DNA of 64,000 bases from contig CAZTOW010000003.1 of assembly GCA_964615375.1 (NCBI GenBank), positions 186,001 to 250,000 on the forward strand. The letters are read 5' to 3'. A program made the position numbers and the translations under genes. Below the pieces are notes generated by a model, which was not told the origin of the DNA, did no database searches, and saw nothing but the letters and a program-made list of their open reading frames with translations. Shown here in pieces: positions 8,267-19,237 of the stretch. Source of the stretch: CAZKWG01 sp964615375 (lineage in GTDB: Bacteria; Myxococcota_A; UBA796; CAZKWG01). Numbering within the stretch: the first letter of the stretch is position 1; each line of letters begins with the position of its first letter.

Positions 8267-8296
8267 GCGCTCCAGACATATCTCCCTCAGGAGCGC
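8267..8296. repeat. 7-bp inverted repeat in a divergent promoter region
   Basis: GCGCTCC at 8267-8273 and GGAGCGC at 8290-8296 are perfect complements separated by 16 nt. They lie between the start of the ATPase gene (minus, 8241) and the TPR gene (plus, 8346). The intervening bases are the most AT-rich of this 104-nt gap. It could be an operator for the ATPase-TOPRIM pair, but a 7-bp match in GC-rich DNA can arise by chance. Confidence 0.35.
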
Positions 8297-8345
8297 TGTC
8301 GCCATCCCCCTTGCCCCTCGCCCGAGCCCGCCATAGCCTCCCACC

Positions 8346-9167
8346 ATGGCGCGCGGCCTGCCCCTCCGCCTCACCCCTGACGAAGCGCGCTACGTGCTCC
8401 GCGGCGCCGGCGTGGTCGCGTTCGGGATCCTGGGCCTGGGCGCCTTCTGGTTGAGCCCCTGGTCACCCGAGGCCATCGACCGGCCGGCGCTCATGCTGGG
8501 CTGGGGCTTCCCGAACCTGGCCTATCAAGAGTGGGTGGATCTCTCGGAGAGCGTGGCCCCGGAGGACACGCGGGTGGAGGCGCTCTGGCGGGCGGCGAAC
8601 CTGGCGGCCACGGATTTGGAGCGCCCCCAGGCGGCGGTGGAGCTGCTGCGCCAGCTGGTAGACCAGCACCCCCGGCACAGCCGCGCGCCCGAGGCCCAGG
8701 ACCGGCTGGCCAGCCTCTACGCCGGGGCCCTGCGCGACCCGGTGCGGGCGGCGGAGACCTGGGTGCGGGCGGCGGAGACCTGGCCGGATGACTTCGAGGC
8801 GGGGCGCTGGTGGCTCGCGGCCGGGCAGAGCTACGCCCGCGGCGGGCACCCGGAGCGCGCCGCCCCCGCGCTGCGCCGCGCCGCCGAGGTGGATCCCGCG
8901 CTGGCGGTGGACGCCTGGCTGGCCCTGGGCACCGCGCTGCTGGAGGAGGACCCCGAGGGCGCGGCCGAGAGCTTTCAAGCGGCCCTGCAGGGCGGCGCGT
9001 CGGGCGAGGAGGCCAGCCTCGCCGCGCTGGGGGCCGCCACCGCGCTGGAGCGCCTCGGTCGGTCCGACGAGGCCCGCGAGATTCTCGACGACGCCATCGC
9101 GGCGGGGGACGGTGACGAGGCCGTCCGCCTGCGCGCGAGGCTCCTGAGCCAGAGGGAAACGCCATGA
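8346..9167 (+). CDS. Membrane-anchored TPR protein
   Basis: A 273-residue protein with a short Arg-rich N terminus, one transmembrane helix at about residues 20-42, and then a chain of alpha-helical hairpins with the tetratricopeptide pattern (Ala/Leu-rich helices, Trp/Gly/Tyr and Ala at repeat positions) from about 70 to the end. The Arg-rich N terminus suggests a cytoplasmic start and a periplasmic repeat domain. The stop overlaps the start of the next gene (ATGA, 9164-9167). The role is probably protein-protein assembly; no specific partner can be named. Confidence 0.75.
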   Translation: MARGLPLRLTPDEARYVLRGAGVVAFGILGLGAFWLSPWSPEAIDRPALMLGWGFPNLAYQEWVDLSESVAPEDTRVEALWRAANLAATDLERPQAAVELLRQLVDQHPRHSRAPEAQDRLASLYAGALRDPVRAAETWVRAAETWPDDFEAGRWWLAAGQSYARGGHPERAAPALRRAAEVDPALAVDAWLALGTALLEEDPEGAAESFQAALQGGASGEEASLAALGAATALERLGRSDEAREILDDAIAAGDGDEAVRLRARLLSQRETP

Positions 9168-9748
9168 TCACGCTCCTGCTCCTCCTCGCCTGCCACCGCC
9201 ACGACGACGAGGACACGCGCCAGCCGAGCGAGGAGACCGGCTCGCCCGAGACCGGGGACAGCGCCGAGGAGCAGGACCCCATCTACGACCTGGACCTGTC
9301 GGAGGTGGCCCAGGGCGCGGACCCCTGTCGCGAGGCCTTCGTGGGCGAGGTCACCGAGATCGTGGACGGCGACACCCTCTGGGTCCACGGCCCCGACGGC
9401 GCCGACAAGGTGCGCATCATCGGCGTGGACACCCCCGAGATCGCGCACGACACCGACGAGACCGACGAGTGCTACGGCCCGGAGGCCACGGCCTTCACCG
9501 AGCAGAGCCTGCTGGGCGAGCTGGTCTGGCTCGGCTTCGACGGGGACTGCGAGGACGACTACGGGCGCGCGCTGGCCTACGTGACCACGGGCGCGGGCGA
9601 GCAGGGCTTCTTCGAGCGCCAGCTCCTGCGCGGCGGCTACGCGGAGACCATGACCTTCTACGCCACTTCTACCTACGCGGACCTCTTCGAGGACGACGAG
9701 GCGGCGGCGCGATCCGAGGGCGCAGGCATGTGGGGCGCCTGCGAGTAG
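9164..9748 (+). CDS. Thermonuclease-family (SNase-like) lipoprotein
   Basis: An exported nuclease of the staphylococcal nuclease fold, 194 residues. The lipobox is Leu-Leu-Leu-Ala-Cys with C10, followed by a Thr/Gly/Asp/Glu linker. The catalytic set of the family is complete: D68 in Val-Asp-Gly-Asp-Thr, R84 in Lys-Val-Arg-Ile-Ile-Gly, D89 and E92 in Gly-Val-Asp-Thr-Pro-Glu, and R135 in Tyr-Gly-Arg-Ala-Leu-Ala. This predicts a calcium-dependent phosphodiesterase attached to an outer or inner membrane. It is translationally coupled to the TPR gene upstream. Confidence 0.88.
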   Translation: MITLLLLLACHRHDDEDTRQPSEETGSPETGDSAEEQDPIYDLDLSEVAQGADPCREAFVGEVTEIVDGDTLWVHGPDGADKVRIIGVDTPEIAHDTDETDECYGPEATAFTEQSLLGELVWLGFDGDCEDDYGRALAYVTTGAGEQGFFERQLLRGGYAETMTFYATSTYADLFEDDEAAARSEGAGMWGACE

Positions 9749-9775
9749 TTGCCACGAAGGCGAGGACGGGATAAC
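9749..9775 (+). promoter_or_regulatory. Possible sigma70-type promoter for the atp membrane-sector genes
   Basis: TTGCCA (9749-9754) and GATAAC (9770-9775) are separated by 15 nt. This short spacer lies just after the nuclease stop codon and 43 nt before the first atp start. The matches to consensus are partial, so this is only a candidate. Confidence 0.3.
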
Positions 9776-9817
9776 AGAGCGGCCCTTCTCCTCCGGGTCA
9801 CCTCGGTGGAGCCGCTC

Positions 9818-10060
9818 ATGGCTGAGAACAACCCTCAAAAAGCTGACTCCAAAAGCCAGCTCCTGCGGGCCTCAGCCATGGTGACGGAGATGGCGGTGAC
9901 CGTCATCCTCGGCCTGCTGGCCGGAGGGTGGCTGGATCGCCGCCTGGACAGCTCCCCGCTCTTCCTCTTCGCGCTCTCGCTCCTGGCCTTCATCGTCGGC
10001 ATGATCCGAATGGTGAAGGCGCTCAGCTCGGAACCCCGGAATGACCAGCCCCGTTCGTAG
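9818..10060 (+). CDS. AtpZ/AtpI-family ATP synthase accessory membrane protein
   Basis: An 80-residue protein with a polar N terminus and two transmembrane helices (about 26-43 and 49-67), joined by Gly-Gly-Trp-Leu-Asp. This Gly-x-x-x-Asp hairpin is typical of the ATP synthase-associated AtpZ/AtpQ family (F0F1-ATPase gene 1 family). The ATG at 9818 was chosen because of the GGTGGA upstream and because the family N terminus is short; the frame opens at 9749. It overlaps the next gene by 20 nt. The family is linked to assembly or divalent-ion transport for F0, but its exact function is not settled. Confidence 0.8.
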   Translation: MAENNPQKADSKSQLLRASAMVTEMAVTVILGLLAGGWLDRRLDSSPLFLFALSLLAFIVGMIRMVKALSSEPRNDQPRS

Positions 10061-10409
10061 CGTCGTCCTCACCGCCATCGCCCTCCTCGGGGTGGGCGTG
10101 GTGGTCGCGCTGGTGCGCGAGGGCGGCCACTTCGCGGCGGGGGTGCTGCTGAGCGGGCTGCTGCCGCTGGCCAGCCTCGGCGTGGGCGTCCTCGCGCTCC
10201 AGCGCGCGGAGCAGAGCCCGGGCGCCTCCAGCAAGGCGCTGGCCATCCCCTTCCTGCTGAAGATGCCCCTGCTCCTCGGAGCGGGCTGGCTCCTGCTCAA
10301 CTGGTTTCCGCCCCTCTCGGTGGTCCTGGGCGTCGGCACGCTCGTCGCCGCGATCACCATGAACGCGGCGCTGGGGAATTTCCTCCCCGGCGCGGCTCGG
10401 AAGGCCTGA
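10041..10409 (+). CDS. AtpI-like ATP synthase subunit I family membrane protein
   Basis: A 122-residue protein with four predicted transmembrane helices, at about 8-24, 33-52, 70-87 and 93-113. Its size and position directly before atpB match the subunit I/AtpR type of accessory protein, which helps c-ring assembly in other bacteria. The sequence itself is poorly conserved, so context carries most of the call. It overlaps the preceding gene by 20 nt and atpB by one nucleotide (TGATG). Confidence 0.65.
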   Translation: MTSPVRSVVLTAIALLGVGVVVALVREGGHFAAGVLLSGLLPLASLGVGVLALQRAEQSPGASSKALAIPFLLKMPLLLGAGWLLLNWFPPLSVVLGVGTLVAAITMNAALGNFLPGAARKA

Positions 10410-11167
10410 TGTACCACTACTCCTGGCTGGAGCTCACCGGAGCCGTCGAGGCCTTGGAGCACGCGCTCCACCTCACGCAGGGTCAGGCCATCGCCGTCGC
10501 CGGCGCCTGGGTGGTCTGCCTCTTCCTGCTGCTGTCGGCCTGGGTCGCCCGCATGGGGCTGAACCGGGCCATCGCGAAGGGCGGAACGGCCCAGTACGTG
10601 CCGGACGGCACGCTGACCGTGCGCAACATCTTCGAGCTGCTGACCGAGGGCCTGGACGGGCTGCTGATCTCGATCCTGGGCAAGCACGACGCGCGCACCT
10701 TCTTCATGCTGCTGGCGGGGCTGTTCACCTACATCCTGGCCAACAACCTGATGGGCATCCTGCCCGGCTTCCTGCCGCCCACCGACAACGTGAACACGAA
10801 CTTCGCCATGGCCATCGTGGTGCTGCTCGTCTTCAACGGCGTCGGCATGATGCGGCAGGGCGTGGGCCCCTACTTCAAGCACCTGCTGGGCCCCGTGTGG
10901 TGGCTCGCGCCGCTGCTCTTCATCGTGGAGGCCCTCGGCCTCTTCGTCGTCCGGCCGGTCTCGCTCAGCCTGCGACTCACCGGCAACATCTTCGGCGATC
11001 ACATGGTCTTCGGCATCATGTCCGAGCTGACCCACGGGATCGTCATCCCCTTCATCTTCCTGGGGCTGGGCATCTTCGTGTCCTTCATCCAGGCCCTGGT
11101 GTTCACCCTCCTGTCGTCCGTCTACATCTCGGTCGCGGCGACTGTCGAGGACCACGGGCACCACTGA
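10409..11167 (+). CDS. atpB: ATP synthase F0 subunit a
   Basis: The stator subunit that forms the two proton (or sodium) half-channels against the c-ring in the inner membrane. It has 252 residues. The essential arginine is R189 in Ser-Leu-Arg-Leu-Thr-Gly-Asn. E174 lies in the helix before it, and Q228 is in the last helix (Phe-Ile-Gln-Ala-Leu). The Asn-Asn-Leu-Met-Gly-x-x-Pro-Gly segment near 112-120 is also typical. The gene is followed by atpE after 37 nt. The F1 and b-type subunits are encoded in a separate operon at 22783-28757. Confidence 0.95.
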   Translation: MYHYSWLELTGAVEALEHALHLTQGQAIAVAGAWVVCLFLLLSAWVARMGLNRAIAKGGTAQYVPDGTLTVRNIFELLTEGLDGLLISILGKHDARTFFMLLAGLFTYILANNLMGILPGFLPPTDNVNTNFAMAIVVLLVFNGVGMMRQGVGPYFKHLLGPVWWLAPLLFIVEALGLFVVRPVSLSLRLTGNIFGDHMVFGIMSELTHGIVIPFIFLGLGIFVSFIQALVFTLLSSVYISVAATVEDHGHH

Positions 11168-11204
11168 GCCCTGACCCGACTCCTTCCCTCTCTCGGAGAG
11201 ATCG

Positions 11205-11522
11205 ATGACGACCAAGCTGTACAAGGTTCTCCCCGTCGCTGCGGCGCTTCTCGTGTTCTCGGCTCCGGCCTTCGCCCAGGACGGCGGCGGCGACAGCTGG
11301 AAGGGCTACGTCGGCCTCGCCGCCGGCCTCGCCATGGGCCTCGCGGTGCTCGGCGCCGGCCTCGGCCAGGGCCGCATCGCCGGCAGCGCCATGGAGGGCA
11401 TGTCCCGCAACCCCCAGGCCGGCGGCGACATCCGCACGGCGATGCTGCTGGGCATGGCCTTCCCCGAGTCGCTGGTGCTCTTCGCCCTGGCCATCGCGTT
11501 CCTGCTCCAGGGCAAGATCTGA
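11205..11522 (+). CDS. atpE: ATP synthase F0 subunit c with N-terminal signal-like extension
   Basis: The rotor-ring proteolipid. The mature hairpin (about residues 33-103) contains the Gly-x-Gly packing motif in helix 1 and the ion-binding carboxylate E88 in helix 2. The full protein has 105 residues because of a 24-residue extension ending in Ala-Phe-Ala, which looks like a cleavable signal peptide. Gap-free comparison with the sodium-binding c subunit of Ilyobacter tartaricus aligns Q55 with Q32, E88 with E65 and S89 with S66, while T67 and Y70 are Leu and Phe here. A terminator follows the stop. Confidence 0.94.
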   Translation: MTTKLYKVLPVAAALLVFSAPAFAQDGGGDSWKGYVGLAAGLAMGLAVLGAGLGQGRIAGSAMEGMSRNPQAGGDIRTAMLLGMAFPESLVLFALAIAFLLQGKI

Positions 11523-11550
11523 AGCTGGGGCCTCGGCCCTGCTGACCGAC

Positions 11551-11590
11551 GAGGGAGGACCCGCATCGGCGGGCCTCCCTCTTCGTGTTT
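11551..11590 (+). terminator. Intrinsic terminator after atpE
   Basis: GAGGGAGG-A-CCCGC pairs with GCGGG-CCTCCCTC across a 3-nt loop, with a single bulged A. The stem is about 13 bp and is followed by a T-rich run (TTCGTGTTT). It lies 29 nt after the atpE stop and ends the membrane-sector transcript. Confidence 0.8.
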
Positions 11591-11669
11591 CTCCGGCGCG
11601 CGGACCGCTTCGTGGAAGGTCTCACGCCGATCGGGTTATTGGATCAGGCTCTCATGCTGGAGGTCTCTC

Positions 11670-12530
11670 ATGGCCAGTCTCTCTCGCGCTCTCTTCGTCG
11701 GTCTGATCGCGGCCCTGGCGCTCAGCTCGTCTGACGCCCTGGCCAAGAAGAAGAAGAAGAGCGAGCCCGTCGCTCCCAAGGAGGGCTGGGTTCAGGAGGA
11801 GGGCTGGAAGAACGCCTGCTACTACCCGCCGCAGTGGGACAAGCTCCAGGAGATCGACCGTCGCCAGGCCCGCGCGACCACGCTGGACGCGATGGTCAAG
11901 CAGTGGGGCGGCGGACGCAGCGACGGCATCGAGTTCGGCGAGATGGCGGTGGAGAGCGCCGAGACCACGCTGCTGGGTCGCCCGGAGATGGTCGAGCGCG
12001 TCTCCCAGGAGAACCTGACCCTGTGCGAGGGCGTGGCGAAGGGTCAGGCCAGCGCCGACCAGTGGAGCGCCTGGGTCAAGGGCCTGCCCAGCAAGCTGAC
12101 GGCGGGCGAGTGCAACGTGCCGCTGGACTACACGATGTTCGACTACCTGGAGATCGGCGCCGGCTGGCAGCGCCCGCTCGCGGTGTGCAAGGGCAACAAG
12201 ATCCGCGTCTCCGGCACGGTCAAGGACAAGTACCGCGTGCGCGACGACGGCCCCTGGATCAACGTCGGCGGCGACCCGGCGAAGCAGACGGTCGGCGGCG
12301 ACTGGCCCTGCAACATCGAAGGTTGCTACGAGGGCATGCTGGTCATGAAGTTCGTGACCCAGTCCGGGGTGGAGACCATCATCCCCGTGGGCACCGAGCT
12401 CATCTGGACCGCGCCGGAGCACGGCGAGATCACCTACCGGATCAACGACACGACCTTCTACGACAACACGTGGTTCAAGTCGGGTCAGATCACGGACCGC
12501 ACGGCGATCGAGATCGGCCCCGCCCAGTAA
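11670..12530 (+). CDS. Secreted protein of unknown function
   Basis: A 286-residue protein with a signal peptide at about 1-25 (cleavage near Asp-Ala-Leu-Ala), followed at once by a run of five lysines. A GGAGG site sits just before the ATG. The body has a Glu/Lys-rich helical part and then a beta-rich region with several Cys (Asn-Ala-Cys-Tyr-Tyr, Ala-Gly-Glu-Cys-Asn, Trp-Pro-Cys-Asn-Ile-Glu-Gly-Cys) that probably forms disulfides in the periplasm. I do not recognise the family. It is transcribed separately from atpE because a terminator lies between them. Confidence 0.72.
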   Translation: MASLSRALFVGLIAALALSSSDALAKKKKKSEPVAPKEGWVQEEGWKNACYYPPQWDKLQEIDRRQARATTLDAMVKQWGGGRSDGIEFGEMAVESAETTLLGRPEMVERVSQENLTLCEGVAKGQASADQWSAWVKGLPSKLTAGECNVPLDYTMFDYLEIGAGWQRPLAVCKGNKIRVSGTVKDKYRVRDDGPWINVGGDPAKQTVGGDWPCNIEGCYEGMLVMKFVTQSGVETIIPVGTELIWTAPEHGEITYRINDTTFYDNTWFKSGQITDRTAIEIGPAQ

Positions 12531-12546
12531 GGCGTAGGATCGCGCC

Positions 12547-13539
12547 GTGCGCGCGAGCCTGCGACGTCGGCTGCTGTTCTCTCTCGTGCCCCTGCTCGTC
12601 GTGCTGGGGAGCGCAGAGCTCGGTCTGCGCGCGGCGGGCTGGCCGCGCCCCCCGGGGAAATTCGACCACCAGAGCCCGTTCTGGGTGCTGGACCCGAGCC
12701 AGCGCGCGGCGGAGATCCCGCACCCCGAGGAGCAGCGCAGCTTCCGGCTCAGCACGGACGCCAACGGCCTGCGCGCGCCGCTGCACGCCGAGTCCAAGCC
12801 TGAGGGGGCCTGGCGGATCATGACGCTCGGGTGCTCGACCACGCTCGGCTGGGGGGTGGACGACGACCAGAGCTACCCCGCGCGCCTGGAGGCGCGGGCG
12901 CGCGCGGCGGGCCGGGAGGATCTCGAGGTCATCAACGGCGGGCAGCCGGGCTACACGAGCTTCCAGGGGCGCTGGCTCTGGGACACCGTGCTGCAGCGCT
13001 ACCAGCCGGACGTGGTGCTGCTCTCCTATGTGGTGCAGGACGCGCGGAAGTCGGCGTACACTGACCGCTCCCAGGCGGTGCTCACGCAGGACCACCGCTT
13101 CCTCAAGGACCACCTCCTCTGGAAGAGCCGGGTCTACCTCGGGCTGCGCGCGCTGCTGGGCGGGGTTCAGATTCGGGCCAAGGAGCGGCCGGCGGGCGTG
13201 GACGACGATCGCGGGGTCTACCGGGTCCCGCCCGAGGAGTACCGGGAGAACCTGCGCGCGCTCATCGCCGGGTCCCGCGCGCTGGGGGCCGAGCCCGTGC
13301 TCTTCGGCTACCCGCTGGAGGTAGAGGGCTACACGGCCGAGCACCGCGCCGTGCTGGCCGAGCTCTCCGCGGCCGAGGGCGTCCCGAACCTGGACCTGCA
13401 GCCGATGATGAGCGTCGCCGCGGCCGAGCGCACGCTCTATTTTCCGCGCGACCGCGGGCACGCCAACGCCGATGGGAACGATCTGATCGCTGAGAGCGTG
13501 CTGGGCTGGCTCGAGGCGCGCGGGCTGCTCGGCTCTTGA
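12547..13539 (+). CDS. SGNH/GDSL-like hydrolase, membrane anchored
   Basis: A 330-residue protein beginning at GTG 12547, with an N-terminal hydrophobic anchor (about 8-24). The SGNH fold is shown by block I Gly-Cys-Ser with S97 as nucleophile (Cys replaces the usual Asp), a block II Gly in Asn-Gly-Gly-Gln-Pro-Gly (130-135), and block V Asp-Arg-Gly-His with D302 and H305 followed by the usual Asn/Gly. Block III has no clear Gly-x-Asn-Asp. Such enzymes act as esterases or O-acetyl transferases on cell-surface polymers. The substrate is unknown. Confidence 0.78.
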   Translation: MRASLRRRLLFSLVPLLVVLGSAELGLRAAGWPRPPGKFDHQSPFWVLDPSQRAAEIPHPEEQRSFRLSTDANGLRAPLHAESKPEGAWRIMTLGCSTTLGWGVDDDQSYPARLEARARAAGREDLEVINGGQPGYTSFQGRWLWDTVLQRYQPDVVLLSYVVQDARKSAYTDRSQAVLTQDHRFLKDHLLWKSRVYLGLRALLGGVQIRAKERPAGVDDDRGVYRVPPEEYRENLRALIAGSRALGAEPVLFGYPLEVEGYTAEHRAVLAELSAAEGVPNLDLQPMMSVAAAERTLYFPRDRGHANADGNDLIAESVLGWLEARGLLGS

Positions 13540-13586
13540 CGATGCCCCCCGCGGTCGGCACATCTATCTGCGCGGAGGCTCCCACC

Positions 13587-14513
13587 ATGAATCTTCGGGC
13601 ACCCGGCCTGGCCCTGGCCCTGCTCACGTTCGGCGCATGCTCCACCCCCACCGTGAACGGCCCGGACAAGCACACCGGCGCCGCCCACACGGGCGACACC
13701 CAGGAGCTGGTCCAGGACTCGGACACGCTCCGGGAGACGGGCCCGGTGGAGACCGGCTGGCCCGTGGTCTCGGGGGAGGATCTCGCGCTGGTGGACGCCG
13801 ACGCGAAGACGCTGAGCCTCATCTTCAACGAGGAGCAGCAGTTTGGCGCGCCCGGCGCCACCTGGACCATCCCCATCGCCGACGCCACCGTGCTGCTCTG
13901 CGACTTCAACGGCGACGGGCTGGACGACGCCTGGGTGCTCAACAGCGGCACCGACGATCTCAAGATCGACGTCTACCCGAACACGGGCAGCGGCTTCTCC
14001 AGCACTTCGTCATACTCGGTCAAGCCGGGCTTCAACGCCGTAAATTACTCATACGCTTGCGGGGACACCCGCGGGACGGGGCACGCGGACTTCCTGGCCT
14101 TCAAGAACGGCGCCGACAAGCTGTTCCTCTACCCGAACACGGGCACCGCCATCGACACCACGAACGTGGTGAAGACCACCGTGGACTACGACACGGGGGC
14201 CACCTGGCTGGTGGCCGACTTCGACGACGACGACAAGGACGAGCTCGGCGTGCTCACCGGCGGGACGCTCGAGATCTACCGCATGACGGATGGCAAGCCC
14301 GAAACCGCGAGCCCGATGATCACGGTCGCCATCTCCGGCTCCTACGGCGTCACCACCCTGGACCTCGACGCCGACGACCACGCCGACATCGGCCTGTGGA
14401 ACGGCTCGGCCTTCGTCGTGTGGCCGGGCACGGGCAGCGGTTTCGACACCGCCAACGCCACGGCCTTCATCATCGACGGCACGGGCAGCCTGGTGGGCGG
14501 GAACCTGCGCTGA
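13587..14513 (+). CDS. FG-GAP/VCBS-like repeat lipoprotein
   Basis: A 308-residue lipoprotein: lipobox Thr-Phe-Gly-Ala-Cys (C18), then a Thr/Gly/Asp/Glu linker to about residue 55. The rest is a beta-propeller-like domain with repeated Asp-x-Asn/Asp-x-Asp-Gly calcium loops, the clearest being Asp-Phe-Asn-Gly-Asp-Gly-Leu-Asp-Asp, Asp-Phe-Asp-Asp-Asp-Asp and Asp-Leu-Asp-Ala-Asp-Asp-His-Ala-Asp. The ATG at 13587 has a GGAGG site and starts exactly at the signal peptide. It converges on the membrane-protein gene with one base between stops. It is likely a surface-exposed adhesion or binding protein. Confidence 0.82.
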   Translation: MNLRAPGLALALLTFGACSTPTVNGPDKHTGAAHTGDTQELVQDSDTLRETGPVETGWPVVSGEDLALVDADAKTLSLIFNEEQQFGAPGATWTIPIADATVLLCDFNGDGLDDAWVLNSGTDDLKIDVYPNTGSGFSSTSSYSVKPGFNAVNYSYACGDTRGTGHADFLAFKNGADKLFLYPNTGTAIDTTNVVKTTVDYDTGATWLVADFDDDDKDELGVLTGGTLEIYRMTDGKPETASPMITVAISGSYGVTTLDLDADDHADIGLWNGSAFVVWPGTGSGFDTANATAFIIDGTGSLVGGNLR

Positions 14514-14514
14514 G

Positions 14515-15300
14515 TCAGTATCGCCAGGGCAACGCCACCGGGTCGTCCAGGTCCAGCGCGGCGCGCTCCATGCGCAGCGAGAGGTAGAAGACCAGCAGGA
14601 CCACAGGCGGCAGCAGGCTGAAGGGCGCGACCAGGAAGGTGGCGAGCGTGATCATCGCTGGGAACTGCGTCAGCCCGGCCAGCGCCCCCAGGGCGGCCCC
14701 GATGATCACGGTCATGCCCCAGGGGAGGATCGCGGTCAGGAGCATCGGCAACAGCTGGCCTCTCACCAGGGTGGAGCTGCGGTCGAGCGCGCTCCTCGCG
14801 TTGGGCTCCATCAGCACCACCTGGTCGGTGAGCGCGTAGAGCAGGGCGAAGTAGACGCCCGGCAGGATCAGGCACAGCGTGGCGACCCCGGTGATCATCC
14901 CCGCGAACAGCCGGGCGAAGAAGGTCGTGCCCCAGCGGCTCAGCCCAAACGCCAGGCTCTCGCCGATGGTCGGCGCGCGGCCGGTCTCCCGCTCCAGCAC
15001 CCCGTAGAGCGCGGACGGCACGGCCAGCGCGAGCCCGATGGCGGTGAGCAGGTTCACGGCGAGGTTCACGAAGACCTGCGTCTGGCCGAGATCCAGCGAT
15101 CCGACGCCCACGCCCGCCAGCGTCGCGGGGAGCTGCGTCAGCAGGCCGATGGGCACGACGAGGCTCAGGTTGCGGAAGAACCAGCGCATCCCCGTCCCGA
15201 AGATCTCCCAGGCGCCCATGTGGGCAGACACGGGGATGGCGCTGGGTTTCGGCGCGACCTCGAGCTCGGCCCGCGGCGGGGCGAAGACGTTCTCGTCCAT
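14515..15300 (-). CDS. Multi-pass membrane protein (DUF975/YciC-like)
   Basis: A 261-residue protein with an N-terminal polar segment and five or six hydrophobic helices. The architecture, including a Gly-Glu-Ser-Leu-Ala-Phe-Gly-Leu segment mid-protein and an Ala-Leu-Asp-Arg-Ser-x-x-Leu-Val-Arg-Gly segment between helices, is typical of YciC/DUF975-like or glycerophosphodiester phosphodiesterase membrane-domain proteins. The ATG at 15300 is preferred over the GTG at 15306 because GAGAGG lies at the correct distance. Its function is unknown in this family. Confidence 0.68.
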   Translation of the reverse strand: MDENVFAPPRAELEVAPKPSAIPVSAHMGAWEIFGTGMRWFFRNLSLVVPIGLLTQLPATLAGVGVGSLDLGQTQVFVNLAVNLLTAIGLALAVPSALYGVLERETGRAPTIGESLAFGLSRWGTTFFARLFAGMITGVATLCLILPGVYFALLYALTDQVVLMEPNARSALDRSSTLVRGQLLPMLLTAILPWGMTVIIGAALGALAGLTQFPAMITLATFLVAPFSLLPPVVLLVFYLSLRMERAALDLDDPVALPWRY

Positions 15301-15356
15301 CAACACCTCTCGGGCCCGAGCCTAAGCCGGGTTATCCGGCCCTGTCGAGGAGCGGG

Positions 15357-18284
<2,928 letters not shown>

Positions 18285-18338
18285 GGTTCACCTCGCGGGC
18301 GCGGCCGGGGTCCAGGGCAGCGGGTGTTGGTCGACGGA

Positions 18339-18380
18339 TTGATGAATATTTTTCTATGCGTAGAAAATTTTCTATACGCT
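18339..18380 (+). promoter_or_regulatory. AT-rich promoter/operator island with inverted and direct repeats
   Basis: In a region of about 70% GC this 42-nt stretch is strongly AT-rich. It contains a perfect 7-bp inverted repeat, TTTTCTA (18350-18356) and TAGAAAA (18361-18367), with a TGCG loop. TTTTCTAT-x-CG then recurs immediately after, as a direct repeat. TTGATG (18339-18344) and TAGAAA (18361-18366) with a 16-nt spacer form a plausible -35/-10 pair overlapping the dyad. It lies about 70 nt upstream of the lipoprotein start at 18452. Confidence 0.5.
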
Positions 18381-18451
18381 TCGCCCGCGGAGGGTTACCC
18401 TGATCTCGAAGGCCCTCGTGGTTGGCGAAGGCCATTTCAGGGAGCCAGCCC

Positions 18452-19237
18452 ATGCGTCTCATCGTCTCCTTCCTGCCCATGCTCCTCCTCTCGGCTTGTG
18501 TTGACGACCTCAAGCCGGGCGAGAGCGAGACCCCTTCGGACTCCGGATCTCCTGCGACGGAGGACCCCTTCGCCGGACTGCCCGCGTCCGCCGCGGCCCT
18601 CTGCGCTGGCCAGACGCCGACGCTGCCCGTCGCGGACGAGGACGAGGCGCTGGCCACCCTCGCTCTCGCCGTCCCCATCGTCGAGACCCGCTTCATCGTG
18701 GACCAGGCGCTCGACCTCGCCAAGGGGCTCGCCGACGCCTCGGCGGGCTGCGTGGATCTGTCCTCGGACCCGGACACGGGGGCCACGCTCCTCGAGGCGA
18801 GCTGCGTGGACGTGGAGGGCTACACGCTCACCGGCAGCCTGAGCTGGCAGGAGACGGGGGAGGGCTTCTCGCTCGAGGCCGGCGCGCTCACCGTCGTCGA
18901 TCCCGCCTTCGGCACCCTGATCCTGGACGGGAGCCACGCGCTCGCGCCGTCGGACGAGGCGCACCAGACCTACACGGCGCAGGGGCGCGTCAGCACGAGC
19001 GAGCTGGAGGGCGAGCCCAAGGACCGCGTGCTCGCGCTGGAGGCCACCTTCTCGGACACCGAGCAGCGCATGGCGGGCTGGATCTCGGTCACGAGCGGCC
19101 TCGGCGAGCGCACGGGCGGGGCCTGCATCTGGTACGCCGCCGGTGAGGACCTGGACCCCTGCGAGGAGAGCGACCCGGTCGGCACCATCCTGGTCGGCGC
19201 CGACACCTACGAGGATGTCGAGGAGTGCGCGGAGTAG
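18452..19237 (+). CDS. Lipoprotein of unknown function
   Basis: A 261-residue protein with a signal peptide ending in the lipobox Leu-Leu-Ser-Ala-Cys (C16). An acidic Ser/Asp/Glu/Pro linker follows to about residue 40, then a beta-rich domain with paired cysteines (Cys-Val-Asp and Cys-Val-Asp-Val; Gly-Ala-Cys and Asp-Pro-Cys). The ATG at 18452 starts exactly at the signal peptide; the frame is open from 18422. I do not recognise the domain. An unusual AT-rich promoter-like island lies upstream (18339-18380). The 3' end overlaps the convergent gene at 19207 by 31 nt. Confidence 0.7.
   Translation: MRLIVSFLPMLLLSACVDDLKPGESETPSDSGSPATEDPFAGLPASAAALCAGQTPTLPVADEDEALATLALAVPIVETRFIVDQALDLAKGLADASAGCVDLSSDPDTGATLLEASCVDVEGYTLTGSLSWQETGEGFSLEAGALTVVDPAFGTLILDGSHALAPSDEAHQTYTAQGRVSTSELEGEPKDRVLALEATFSDTEQRMAGWISVTSGLGERTGGACIWYAAGEDLDPCEESDPVGTILVGADTYEDVEECAE

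Noticed and set aside
11551..11590. Hairpin after atpE considered as an attachment or riboswitch element
   Set aside because: It has a long GC stem followed by a T-rich run directly after a stop codon, which fits an intrinsic terminator and nothing more.
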